Below, in pieces: positions 1 through 26,300 of a stretch of DNA of 64,000 bases. Every line of letters starts with the position of its first letter. Position 1 is the stretch's first letter. Source of the DNA: Kitasatospora aureofaciens (GTDB taxonomy: Bacteria > Actinomycetota > Actinomycetes > Streptomycetales > Streptomycetaceae); assembly GCF_019192735.1 (NCBI RefSeq), contig NZ_JAHTKP010000026.1:44814-108813 (forward strand). Direction: 5' to 3'. The notes under the pieces are model-generated. The model did not search any database, was not told the DNA's origin, and saw only the letters and a program-made list of their open reading frames with translations. The position numbers and the translations under genes were made by a program.

Positions 1-17880
<17,880 letters not shown>

Positions 17881-18000
17881 CGACGCAACCCATCTGGAAG
17901 ACCGGCGAACGGCAGGGGGATCCGCTGTGGACAGCCCGCGTGCTCCGCACGCGCAGCGCTCGCATTCCCGCACTCCAGCGCCCAGTCTCGATCCGGCCCG

Positions 18001-18016
18001 CGCGGAATTTCCCTAG
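18001..18016. promoter_or_regulatory. PAS-LuxR (PimM-type) operator-like site A
   Basis: CGCGGAATTTCCCTAG agrees with the PimM consensus CTVGGGAWWTCCCBAG, recalled from the pimaricin literature, at 14 of 16 positions. It lies about 120 bp upstream of the PKS start and 132 bp upstream of the divergent chorismate-mutase-like gene. Site B starts 42 bp away, about four helical turns. Confidence 0.55.
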
Positions 18017-18042
18017 ATCAGGTCACCAACGCCGGGCCGACT

Positions 18043-18058
18043 CTAGGGATTTGCCGGG
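18043..18058. promoter_or_regulatory. PAS-LuxR (PimM-type) operator-like site B
   Basis: CTAGGGATTTGCCGGG matches CTVGGGAWWTCCCBAG at 14 of 16 positions. It sits 90 bp upstream of the chorismate-mutase-like gene and about 163 bp upstream of the PKS start, so it could act on either divergent promoter. Confidence 0.55.
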
Positions 18059-18147
18059 GCGTTCGGCTGGATCGTCAGTTGCGCGAGCCAGGGGTGCGGC
18101 CCGTCGGGCGACGCCCCGGGCCACCGACGTCGACGAGGATCACCGCC

Positions 18148-18462
18148 ATGCCCGAATCCGTCCTGCGCGGCAACCCGCCGAGACCGCCGCGGACTTCCCC
18201 CGAGGGTGCCGCGGACGAGGCGGCGGCCGAACTCACCGAGCTCGACGAGCAGCTGATCGCCCAGCTGGTCCAGCGGATCCGGATGGCCCGCGGCCACCAG
18301 CTGAGCCGGCGCGCCGCCGGGCTGCCGACCAGCAGCCTCGCCCAGGAGAACGCCATGCTGCGCCGGTACGCCGCCCGGCTCGGCGATCCCGGCGCCGGGA
18401 TCGCGCTGGCGATCCTGGAGCTGTCCCGCCCGTCGTCCGGCCCGGCCCCCGAGCAGCCCTGA
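18148..18462 (+). CDS. Small chorismate-mutase-fold protein, catalytic residues doubtful
   Basis: A 104-residue protein with GAGGA spaced 8 nt before ATG 18148. After a disordered 30-residue N-terminus, the rest resembles the high-GC actinobacterial AroQ-type chorismate mutase: a long first helix with LDEQLIAQLVQRI, an SRRAAG segment and a final helix ending LAILELSR. The usual length is about 90-100 residues. Aligned by eye with the remembered consensus, the TRxVHxRE loop is replaced by SSLAQENA, which removes an active-site arginine. It may therefore be inactive, a regulator, or a relative acting on another chorismate-derived acid. It is divergent from the PKS and shares its operator-like control region, so co-regulation with the polyketide is likely. 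Function is not established. Confidence 0.75.
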   Translation: MPESVLRGNPPRPPRTSPEGAADEAAAELTELDEQLIAQLVQRIRMARGHQLSRRAAGLPTSSLAQENAMLRRYAARLGDPGAGIALAILELSRPSSGPAPEQP

Positions 18463-18464
18463 CC

Positions 18465-18513
18465 GGGAAAGGGCGGTGGGGACCGGCCGACCCGGTCCCC
18501 ACCGCCCTTTCCC
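18465..18513. terminator. Strong bidirectional terminator hairpin
   Basis: A perfect 22-bp inverted repeat (18465-18486 and 18492-18513) with a 5-nt loop lies between the convergent chorismate-mutase-like gene and the GDP-mannose dehydratase gene. It begins 3 bp after the first stop and ends 12 bp from the second. Confidence 0.85.
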
Positions 18514-18525
18514 GCGGGAGCGCCG

Positions 18526-19563
18526 TCACCAGCGCGCGCCCGCCAGCACTTCGTCGTAGTCGCGGGCCAGCCGCGCCTGTTCGAGGTCGGACTCGACCAT
18601 CATCCGCATCAGTTCGGGGAAGTCGACCTTCGGCTCCCAGCCCAGCGTGCGGCGCGCGTTCTCCGCGTCGGCGCAAAGCGTCTCCACCTCGGCCGGCCGC
18701 ACCAGCCCCGGGTCGACGGCCACATGGTCCTCCCAGTTCAGCCCCACGCACTCGAAGGCGATCCGGGCGGCGTCGCGGACCGAGTGCATCCGGCCGGTGC
18801 CGATGACGTAGTCGCCCGGCTCGTCCTGCTGGAGCATCAGGTGCATCGCCCGGACGTAGTCCCCGGCGAAGCCCCAGTCGCGGACCGCGTCGAGGTTGCC
18901 GAGCAGTAGCCGGTCCTGCAGGCCCAGCTTGATCTGCGCGACCGCGAGGGAGATCTTCCTGGTCACGAACTCCGCCCCGCGGCGCGGGGACTCGTGGTTG
19001 AACAGGATCCCCGAGACGCCGTACATCCCGTAGGACTCGCGGTAGTTGCGGGTGATGTAGTGCCCGTACGTCTTCACCACGCCGTACGGGCTGCGCGGGT
19101 GGAACCGGGTGGTCTCGTTCTGCGGGGTCTCCGCGACCATGCCGAACATCTCGGAGCTGGATGCCTGGTAGAACCGGATCTGCCCCGCGCCACCGGCCGG
19201 TGCGGCCGGCTTGTTGATCCCGCTGACCATCCGGATCGCCTCCAGCACCCGCAGCACGCCGGTGCCGTTGACCTCGGTGACCAGTTCCGGCTGCCGCCAG
19301 GACATCGGCACGAAGGAGATCGCCCCGAGGTTGTACACCTCGTCGGGCTGGATCGTGTCGACGGCCGAGACCAGGCTGCCCTGGTCCATCAGGTCGCCGT
19401 CGACGAACCGCAGCTCCGGGATCAACCGGCTGACCCGGTCCTTCCGCGGATTCGCCTGCCCCCTGGTCAGGCCCCAGACCTGGTACCCCAGGGAGATCAG
19501 GTGCTCGGCCAGGTACGACCCGTCCTGGCCGGTCACCCCGGTGATCAGTGCACGCTTGGACAT
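18526..19563 (-). CDS. gmd: GDP-mannose 4,6-dehydratase (NysDIII/AmphDIII-like)
   Basis: A 345-residue extended SDR enzyme converting GDP-D-mannose to GDP-4-keto-6-deoxymannose. ATG 19563 is chosen because AAGGAG lies 5 nt upstream; an in-frame GTG at 19581 lacks such a site. The N-terminus has GVTGQDGSYL (NADP binding), then YQASSSEMFG and SPYGVVK with the catalytic Tyr-x-x-x-Lys, and an RDWGFAGDYVRAM segment, all family hallmarks. Length is normal. In polyene clusters this enzyme starts GDP-mycosamine synthesis and its gene commonly sits beside the post-polyene PKS gene. The same strand and closeness to the PKS here support that role, as does an operator-like site 64 bp upstream of the start. 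The other mycosamine genes (aminotransferase, glycosyltransferase) are not in the window. A cell-surface fucose or rhamnose role remains possible. Confidence 0.93.
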   Translation of the reverse strand: MSKRALITGVTGQDGSYLAEHLISLGYQVWGLTRGQANPRKDRVSRLIPELRFVDGDLMDQGSLVSAVDTIQPDEVYNLGAISFVPMSWRQPELVTEVNGTGVLRVLEAIRMVSGINKPAAPAGGAGQIRFYQASSSEMFGMVAETPQNETTRFHPRSPYGVVKTYGHYITRNYRESYGMYGVSGILFNHESPRRGAEFVTRKISLAVAQIKLGLQDRLLLGNLDAVRDWGFAGDYVRAMHLMLQQDEPGDYVIGTGRMHSVRDAARIAFECVGLNWEDHVAVDPGLVRPAEVETLCADAENARRTLGWEPKVDFPELMRMMVESDLEQARLARDYDEVLAGARW

Positions 19564-19626
19564 CCATTCTCCTTCAGCCACTGCTCGCGGGCCGATTTCG
19601 GCACAGTCAGCGAACCAGAGGCACCG

Positions 19627-19642
19627 CTAAGGAATTTGCGAG
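19627..19642. promoter_or_regulatory. PAS-LuxR (PimM-type) operator-like site C, upstream of gmd
   Basis: CTAAGGAATTTGCGAG matches CTVGGGAWWTCCCBAG at 13 of 16 positions. It lies 64-79 bp upstream of the gmd start codon, a plausible position for activation. Confidence 0.45.
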
Positions 19643-19714
19643 ACTTCCGGCCCGTTGGCGAACACGGTCCGTCGCTGCCTCGGCGGGGCGGGCGCCCGCC
19701 CTCGGAGAACGGCG

Positions 19715-19743
19715 CGGCCCCGGCGCGGGGTGCACCGGGGCCG
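19715..19743 (-). terminator. Hairpin terminator after the ribonuclease gene
   Basis: A 9-bp perfect inverted repeat (CGGCCCCGG / CCGGGGCCG) with an 11-nt loop lies 22 bp beyond the ribonuclease stop on its strand. Confidence 0.5.
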
Positions 19744-19765
19744 GGCTCTCGGTCGAACCGATCTG

Positions 19766-20155
19766 TCAGCAGCCGAAGTTGATCAGCCGGAACGTCGCGT
19801 AGTGGTCGCTGGTGTAGTAGTCCTCGTGGGACCGCTTGCCGGTGACGATCCGGCGGGTGCCGCGGGTCGGGGCGCCCGGGGTCACCACGGTGTACTCGTG
19901 GTAGTAGCCGTAGGACTGGCGCGGGAGCACGCTGCCCTTGTTCTGGAAGACGACGCCGTCCTGGCTGTACGGGAACGGCCCGTTGGAGGCGATCAGGTTG
20001 AGCGTGGTTCTGGCCTGCAGCGGCAGGGCCGTGAGGCAGACGTTGCCGCTCACGGCGGCGTTCGCGTCGGTGGCGACCGCGACGGGGGCGAGGGTGATCA
20101 GGGCGACGGTGGCGGCGGTGGCATAGATCTTCCACGCGCGTAGAGTTCGGGTCAT
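19766..20155 (-). CDS. Secreted guanyl-specific ribonuclease, RNase Sa family
   Basis: A 129-residue precursor of an extracellular RNase of the microbial ribonuclease (N1/T1/Sa) family, which cleaves RNA 3' of guanosine. ATG 20155 begins a clear Sec signal peptide ending in DANAA. The mature part of about 97 residues is strikingly like RNase Sa: NLIASNGPFPYSQDGVVFQN, the catalytic Glu in YYHEYTV, Arg residues in TRGTRRIVTG and the catalytic His in SDHYATF, with terminal and internal cysteines for the family disulfide. An upstream TTG at 20203 would add a non-signal extension and is rejected. The ribosome-binding site is weak. No barstar-like inhibitor gene is recognisable next to it; the inhibitor may be encoded elsewhere or be unnecessary if the enzyme is active only outside the cell. 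Confidence 0.93.
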   Translation of the reverse strand: MTRTLRAWKIYATAATVALITLAPVAVATDANAAVSGNVCLTALPLQARTTLNLIASNGPFPYSQDGVVFQNKGSVLPRQSYGYYHEYTVVTPGAPTRGTRRIVTGKRSHEDYYTSDHYATFRLINFGC

Positions 20156-20251
20156 GCCACTGAGTGTGCGAGCCTCGGGCCCGCTCGGGAAGCCCCGTGA
20201 CAACTCTTCATTTCCTGGTAACTCCCGCTACGTGCAGGTGACTTGAGCACG

Positions 20252-21193
20252 TCAGCGACCGCGCAGGCGGTGCACCAGATTGCCGGCCGCCATCGGCCAT
20301 CGCGGGTACTCGAAGGCGAAGCCCGCGTCAAGCAGCCGTCCGGGCACGACCCGGCGGCTCTTCAGTAGCAGTTCGGTGTCCGAGCGGAGCGCGAACGCGC
20401 CCAGTTCGGCCATCCAGCGGGTCGCGGGCAGCGCCAGCGGCACGCCCCAGGCCGTGCGCAGCGCGCGCATGAACTCCCGTTGCGGGAGCGGGTCCGGGGC
20501 GGCGAGGTTCACCGGCCCGGCGAGGTCGTCCCGGGCGACCAGGAACTCGACGGCGCGGGCGAAGTCGCGGTCGTGGATCCACGAGACGTACTGCGCGCCG
20601 CCCGCGATCGGGCCGCCGGCGCCGAGCCGGGCCAGCCAGGACAGCGCGTCGAAGGAGCCGCCGCGTTCGGGGCCGAGGACGACGGCGGTCCGCAGAGCGA
20701 CCTTGCGGGTGTGCGGGGTGTCGGCCTCCTGCTGGGCCCGCTCCCAGGCGCGCGCGATGTCGATGCTGTAGCGCCAGTACGCGGGGGCGTCGGGCTCGTC
20801 GCCGCCGATCAGGCCGTCCCGCTCGTCGTTGGGCGCGTCGTAGCGGTGGGAGTAGACGGTGGCGGTGCTCATCTGCAGCCAGACGGCCGGCGGGCGCGCG
20901 GCGCCGGCGACGGCCTCGCCGAGCACCCGGGTGGAGTTGATCCGGGAGTCCATCATGGCCCGCCGGTTCTCCTCGGTGTAGCGGCAGTTGACGCTCCGAC
21001 CGGCGAGGTTGACCACGACGTCGCTGCCGTCCACCTCGGCCGTCCAGCGGCCGGGAGTCTCGCCGTCCCAGCCGACCTCGCGCTCGCGCTGGGGCCGACG
21101 GGTGAGGATCACGACGTCGTGGCCGGCGGCGGTCAGGGTGCGGTCGAGCAGCCTGCCGAGGTGCCCGGATCCTCCGGGTATGACGATCTTCAT
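20252..21193 (-). CDS. TIGR01777-family NAD-dependent epimerase-like protein (YfcH/SDR39U1)
   Basis: A 313-residue SDR-fold protein. ATG 21193 has GGGGAG immediately upstream and starts MKIVIPGGSGHLG, the dinucleotide-binding glycine motif. VVNLAGRSVNCRYTEENRR and QMSTATVYSHRY are family signatures. The C-terminal third, with LPATRWMAELGAFALRSDTE, corresponds to the DUF1731 domain. Length is normal for the family. The substrate is unknown for the whole family. It stands alone on the minus strand, divergent from the P450 gene with a 227-bp control region between them. Confidence 0.88.
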   Translation of the reverse strand: MKIVIPGGSGHLGRLLDRTLTAAGHDVVILTRRPQREREVGWDGETPGRWTAEVDGSDVVVNLAGRSVNCRYTEENRRAMMDSRINSTRVLGEAVAGAARPPAVWLQMSTATVYSHRYDAPNDERDGLIGGDEPDAPAYWRYSIDIARAWERAQQEADTPHTRKVALRTAVVLGPERGGSFDALSWLARLGAGGPIAGGAQYVSWIHDRDFARAVEFLVARDDLAGPVNLAAPDPLPQREFMRALRTAWGVPLALPATRWMAELGAFALRSDTELLLKSRRVVPGRLLDAGFAFEYPRWPMAAGNLVHRLRGR

Positions 21194-21234
21194 CAGGCTC
21201 CCCCTCATGTCCGGCTCTGAGCGTAACCCGAAAC

Positions 21235-21248
21235 TTGAACACGTTCAA
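21235..21248. promoter_or_regulatory. Inverted repeat TTGAAC-AC-GTTCAA, possible operator
   Basis: Two 6-bp arms separated by 2 bp lie 42 bp upstream of the TIGR01777 start, in the region shared with the divergent P450. The arm sequence resembles the palindrome at 28880-28893. The bound regulator is unknown. Confidence 0.4.
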
Positions 21249-21269
21249 AGTCGGCCCGCTGAGGCACGG

Positions 21270-21362
21270 TAAAGCCATCGGGGAGCAGGTTGAAGCCAGC
21301 GGGCAAGGCGCGCTGAAACCGTCGCGGGTGCGCTGAAACCACGGTGCAACCGCGCTGAAAGC
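21270..21362 (+). promoter_or_regulatory. Five helically phased heptamer repeats upstream of P450, possible SARP site
   Basis: TAAAGCC (21270), TGAAGCC (21291), TGAAACC (21314), TGAAACC (21334) and TGAAAGC (21356) are spaced 21, 23, 20 and 22 bp. SARP-family regulators bind direct heptamers at about 11 or 22 bp intervals, and a SARP-like gene lies about 2 kb downstream. The last copy ends 58 bp before the P450 start. Confidence 0.45.
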
Positions 21363-21420
21363 GGCCTCCCGCAAGCTTTCAGTCGTCAAGCCGAACGATC
21401 GCCAAAGAGAGGCCGAACCG

Positions 21421-22668
21421 ATGACCGCGGACCCCGTCCACCTGACCCCCGAGGACATCGAGAACCCGGTCGGCGCCTACGCCGCCTTCCGCACCCAGGC
21501 CGAACTCCCGCAGGTCGTGCTCCCCGGCCTGGAGACCCCGGTCCGCCTCGTCACCCGCTACACCGACGTCAAGGCGGCCCTCATCGAGCCCCGCCTCATC
21601 CGCGACCGCTCCAGCATCCCCGGCGGCACCGAGGGCTCCGACCCGCAGGACGAACTGCTGGCCGCCGCCTTCGAGGCCTTCCCCGCCGACTACGCCAAGT
21701 ACCTCACCGGCCACCTCGCCCTCTTCGACGGCGAGGAACACGCCCGCCGCCGCGCCCCGTTGACCCGCGCCTTCACCGCCCGTCGGATCGCCGCCCTGCG
21801 CACCTTCGTCGAGCGCACCGCCGCCGAGCTGCTCGACGAACTCGCCGCCAAGGACGAACCGGCGGACCTGCTGGGCGAGTTCGCCTACCCGCTCACCACC
21901 TACGTGATCTGCGAACTCGTCGGCGTCGAGGCCGCCGACCGGGCCAAGGTCTGCGCGTGGATCCGCGACTTCGCGTACGGCGACGGCAGCCGGATGGCGG
22001 ACGGGCTGGTCGGCATCGTCGACTACGTCAAGGAGCTGATCGCCCGCCGGCGGACCGAACCCACCGAGGACCTGATCTCCGCACTCATCCACGGCCTCCG
22101 CGAGGGCGACGAAGCACTCGACGAGGACGACCTGGTGACCGTCGTCTTCCTGCTGATCAACACCGGCATCACGCCGCCCGCGCTCTTCCTCGCGCACGGC
22201 CTGCTCGCCCTCTTCGACCACCCCGACCAGCTCGCCCGCCTGCGCGCCGAGCCGCAGCTCCTGGAGCGCGCCGTCCCCGAGCTGCTGCGCTACGTCACCC
22301 TGGTCCGGATCGGCGCCACCCTGTACGCCACCGAGGACTTCGAGTTCGCCGGGACGGCCCTGAAGAAGGGCGACACCGTCACGGTCGCCCTCCTCGCCGC
22401 CGACCACGACCCGCAGGAGTACGGCGACGCCCCCGAACGCCTCGACGTCGCCCGCGAGTTCGGCCGCGGCGACGGCCACCTCGCCTTCGGCCACGGCGCC
22501 CACTACTGCCTCGGCGCGGCCCTCGGCCGGCTGGTCACGTCGGTCGTCCTGGACGAGGTGCTCCTGAAGCGCCCGGACACCGCCCTCGCCGTCGGCCGGG
22601 AGGAGCTGGAGTTCGGCCACTGGCCGGCCGACGGCTTCCACCTGCTGAAGCTCCCGGTCCGCCTGTGA
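21421..22668 (+). CDS. Cytochrome P450 with atypical I-helix
   Basis: A 415-residue soluble class I P450, normal in length. The heme-binding loop is FGHGAHYCLGAALGRL with ligand Cys363, and the K-helix motif is ELLR. The I-helix reads LLINTGITPPALF (around residues 244-256). Where most P450s have A-G-x-[DE]-T-T for proton delivery, the acid is Thr and the following Thr is Pro, so the acid-alcohol pair is absent. Substrate is unknown. Polyene clusters use P450s for the C16 carboxyl and a late hydroxylation, but this gene is 3.5 kb from the PKS, separated by a ribonuclease and an epimerase-like gene, and no ferredoxin gene is adjacent; I make no assignment. Ribosome-binding site is weak (AGAGG), and a strong hairpin follows. 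Confidence 0.92.
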   Translation: MTADPVHLTPEDIENPVGAYAAFRTQAELPQVVLPGLETPVRLVTRYTDVKAALIEPRLIRDRSSIPGGTEGSDPQDELLAAAFEAFPADYAKYLTGHLALFDGEEHARRRAPLTRAFTARRIAALRTFVERTAAELLDELAAKDEPADLLGEFAYPLTTYVICELVGVEAADRAKVCAWIRDFAYGDGSRMADGLVGIVDYVKELIARRRTEPTEDLISALIHGLREGDEALDEDDLVTVVFLLINTGITPPALFLAHGLLALFDHPDQLARLRAEPQLLERAVPELLRYVTLVRIGATLYATEDFEFAGTALKKGDTVTVALLAADHDPQEYGDAPERLDVAREFGRGDGHLAFGHGAHYCLGAALGRLVTSVVLDEVLLKRPDTALAVGREELEFGHWPADGFHLLKLPVRL

Positions 22669-22674
22669 CCCCGG

Positions 22675-22709
22675 GGCGGCGTACGAGGACACCCGCCTCG
22701 TACGCCGCC
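22675..22709 (+). terminator. Hairpin terminator after P450
   Basis: A perfect 14-bp inverted repeat (GGCGGCGTACGAGG and its complement) with a 7-nt loop starts 6 bp after the P450 stop. A second GC-rich hairpin follows immediately. Confidence 0.75.
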
Positions 22710-22808
22710 GGGCCGGCCCGCGGGCCGGCGGATCTCCCCCGGCGGGGGGGGACGGCTCCGGGCCTCCGGAACGACGTGCCGCCGGCGGGCATCGGCCAGG
22801 CTGGACGC

Positions 22809-23306
22809 ATGACCACTCCCGCTCCCGCACCCCGTTGGGCGATCCGAGCCGCCCACGCCGCAGCCCTCACCGCCGTGCCGTCCGGGCTGTGGCGGATCGC
22901 GATGGCCCTCGGCCTTCCGGTGGGCTACAGCGACGAGGTGCTCCGCGAGAGCTTCCACATCCCCGGCTGGGGTGCGGCCTACGTCGTCGGGCTCAGCGTG
23001 GCCACCGAGGCCTTCGCCCTACTGACGCTCGGCCTGGTCCAGCCCTGGGGCGAGGTGGTGCCGCGCTGGATCCCGGTCATCGGTGGCCGGCGCGTCCACC
23101 CGCTCGCCGCCGTCGTCCCCGCCGCCGTCGGCGCACTGGCCCTCGTCCTCCTCTGGACCGACCTGCTGTTCTGGTGGAGCGTAGACGAGAAGCCGGCGAT
23201 GCTCGGACCCTGGCACACCATCGTCGGCATCCTCTACCAGCCGCTGGTCCTCTGGGGCCCACTGCTCGCCGCCGTGACGGTCTCCTACTACCGCCGCCAC
23301 CGCTGA
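22809..23306 (+). CDS. Small integral membrane protein, function unknown
   Basis: A 165-residue protein from ATG 22809 with about four hydrophobic segments: one in the first 35 residues, one around YVVGLSVATEAFALLTLGLV, one around AAVVPAAVGALALVLLW and one near the C-terminus before the tail YYRRHR. The pattern resembles small actinobacterial membrane proteins of unknown function. It lies 140 bp after P450 across a terminator, so it is probably a separate unit, and it converges on the SARP gene. No motif points to an activity. Confidence 0.75.
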   Translation: MTTPAPAPRWAIRAAHAAALTAVPSGLWRIAMALGLPVGYSDEVLRESFHIPGWGAAYVVGLSVATEAFALLTLGLVQPWGEVVPRWIPVIGGRRVHPLAAVVPAAVGALALVLLWTDLLFWWSVDEKPAMLGPWHTIVGILYQPLVLWGPLLAAVTVSYYRRHR

Positions 23307-23307
23307 C

Positions 23308-23335
23308 GACCGGCGGACGCCGGCCTCAGCCGGTC
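23308..23335. terminator. Short hairpin between convergent genes
   Basis: GACCGGC and GCCGGTC, 7-bp arms separated by 14 nt, fill the 30-bp gap between the membrane protein stop and the SARP stop. Modest strength. Confidence 0.4.
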
Positions 23336-23336
23336 C

Positions 23337-26300
23337 TCAACTGCCCGAACCCTTGCGGACCAAGCCCAGGGCCACCTCCGCCAGCGCCTCCCGCTCCAGG
23401 CCCGCGTACGACGAGACCGCCGCCTCGTACGCCACCCGGTCGGCCGCCTCCGCCGCGAGGCGGGCCCGCTCCGAACCCATCGTCGGCCCGAACGTGCGCA
23501 GGCACCGGAACCGTTCCGCCAGAGCGATCAGCCGCACCCCGGTGACATCCTCCCCATGCGCGAGTGCCGACGCGCCGAACGCGAGCAGCAGCGCCCCGGC
23601 GAGCGGGATCTCCACCAGGTCGCCGGTCGGCCGGGCCAGCAACGCGGCCAGCCGGTCCGGGAGTTCCGCGGCCGGCTCCGCCACCTCGTCCAGGCGGCCG
23701 TGCCAGGCGTGGGCGGTCACGCAGGCCGCCTCCAGCTCCACCAGCCAGGACGCGCCCGCGAGCGGCCCCGCCGGCCGCCCGGGCAGGCCGGCCGCCCGGC
23801 GCCACAGGGCCAGGCCCGCCTCGGTCTCGCCACGCGCGAGCGCGATCTCGGCCCGCACCCCGAGCTCGGGGGTGAGCAGGTCGACGGCCTCCTCCGGCCG
23901 GTGCCGCACCGCCTGGTCCAGCCAGTGCTCCGCCGCGTCCAGGTCGCCGCTCTGCAGGTTGCCGATGACCAGGCCCCAGCGCAGGTTCAACATGTCGTTC
24001 CAGTCGCCCAGTTCGTCCAGGACGAGCATGGCCTCGCGCATCAGCGGCAGCGCCTCCGCACCACGCTCGGTCTGCAGGCACAGCTCGCTGACCCGGGACA
24101 GCGCCAGCACCCGCAGCCACGGCACCGGCAGCGGCCCGAACACGTCGAGCGACCGGCGCGCGGAGGCCATCGCCCGCTCCGGCTCGTGCCCCGCCTCCCA
24201 CAGGTAGCCGGCCAGCCCCTCGGCGACGCCCGCGAGCAGCGGCTCGGGCCCGTCGCACCAGGCCCGGAGGCGGCCGCGCTCCGGGCCCAGCACCTCGGGG
24301 ACGGCCGCCATGACGGTAGCGACCGCCCGGGCGGCGGTGTCCGGCGCGGACGGCGGCAGTCGGCGCAGCGCGGCGAGGTGGCGCAGCGGGCCGACCCCGA
24401 AGCCGAGGCCGCCGCCCACCATGAACAGGCCGTTGACGGTGACCAGGGCCGTCAGGGTGCGGACCGCCTCGACGGTCTCCGGCCCCGGCCGCAGGCGGGA
24501 GACGAGCCCGCCGGTGTCCTCGGCCAGGGCCGTCAGCCGGACGTAGTTGCCCTCGGTGGTCCACAGGCCTGCGAGGACGGCGGCGACCGCCGCGACGGTC
24601 TCCGCGTCCTCGCCGGCCAGCCCGAGCCGCAGGGCGCGGACGAGGTTGTCCCGCTCGGCCCGGATCAACCGCCAGGCACGGACCGCCTCGAAGCCGAACG
24701 GCCCGTCGTGGTGGCGGAGGCCGAAGTTGCGTGCCCATGCAGTGAATTGACGCTCAATCAATTCACTCTCCCCGGCCTGCTCACGATGGACGGCGCCGAA
24801 CTCCCGGACGGTCTCCAGCATCCGGAAGCGGCTGCCGGACGGCGTGTCCGTCAGCTTGAGCAGCGACTGGTCGACGAGGTCCTCCAGCACCCCCAGGGCA
24901 TCCGCATCCCCGAACTCCTCGTGCCCGCACAGCAGATGCTCGGCAGCCTCCGCCGTGAAGCCGCCGGGGAAGACGGAGAGCGCGCGGAGCGCGGCCCGGC
25001 CGGGCGGATCGAGAAGGTTCCAGCTCCAGTCGACGACGGCCTGCAGGGTGCGGTGGCGCTGCGGCGCGTCCCGGGCCCCGCCGCGCAACAGCGCGAACCG
25101 GTCCGCCAACCGGCCGGCGATCTCGGCGACGGACATCACCCGCACCCGGGCCGCCGCCAACTCGACTGCCAGCGGCAGCCCGTCGAGGCGGCGGCACAGT
25201 TCCGCCACGGGCCCGGCGGGCAGCTCGACACCGGGCCGGGCCGCCCGGGCTCGCTGGGTGAACAGTTCGACGGTCGTCGCCTCGTCCAACTCCGGGAGCA
25301 GGTAGACGGATTCGGCGGAGATGCCGAGCGGCGCGCGGCTCGTGGTGAGCACCCGCAGGTCGCGGGTGACCGCGACCAGGGCGTGGACGAGGTCGGCGAC
25401 GCCGCGCACCACCTGCTCGCAGTTGTCCAGGATCAGCAGCACGGGCCCGGGACCGAGAGCGGCCGCGATACCGGCCGGTGTCGCCGCCTGTTGGGAGTCG
25501 AGGGCCGAGGCGATCGCGCCCGCCACCTCGTCGTCGCCGGCGACCCCCGCCAGCGCCACCAGGTGCACGGCCCGCTGCTCCGCCTCCCGCCCGACGGCGG
25601 CGGCCAGCCGGGTCTTGCCGAGCCCGCCGGGCCCTACGACCGAGGTGACGCGGGAGCCGCGCACCAGCGCCATGACCGCCGCGATGTCGTCGGCCCGGCC
25701 GAGCAGGGCGTTGGGCTCGTGCGGCACCCCGCGCCGGACGACGGGCGCCTCGGCGCGCAGCAGCTCCTGGTGCAGGGCGCGCAGCGCGGGGCCCGGGTCG
25801 GTGCCGAGTTCGTCCCGCAGGGCGCGGCGGTACCGGTCGTACCGCGCGAGCGCGGCCGCCGCCCCGGCGGTGTCCGCTTCGCAGCGCAGGAGTTCGAGCA
25901 GCAGCTCCTCGTCCCGGGGCTGCGCCGCCATGACCGCCGCGAGCGGCCCGACGGCGTCCGCGGGACGCCCGGTACGGGCAAGGCCCAGCGCCCGGCCGCG
26001 AAGCAGCGCACGGTACGTCACCACCCGCTCGGCACGCAGCGCGGAGACCGGGTCGGCACCTTCCACGTCTCCGTCCCCGTCCCACAGCTCAAGCCCCGCC
26101 TCCGCCTCGGCGAGCGCCCCCGCATGGTCCCCCGCACGCGACTTCTCGGCACAGGCGGCCGCGTGCAGCAGCACGGCGGAGGCGTCGACCTGCTCCTCCC
26201 CCAACCCCAGCCGATAGCCGGTCGGCGTACTGACGATCACCTCCGCCCCGAGCCGCGCCCGGGTCCGCGACACCAGAATCTGCAACGCCTTCCCCGGCCG

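Noticed and set aside
17881..18000. Possible extra small gene or riboswitch between the PKS and the operator sites
   Set aside because: No start with a ribosome-binding site and no recognisable conserved RNA structure.
21421..22668. P450 as the polyene C16-carboxyl or hydroxylation enzyme
   Set aside because: No adjacent ferredoxin gene, distance from the PKS, and intervening unrelated genes make the assignment unsupported, though not impossible.
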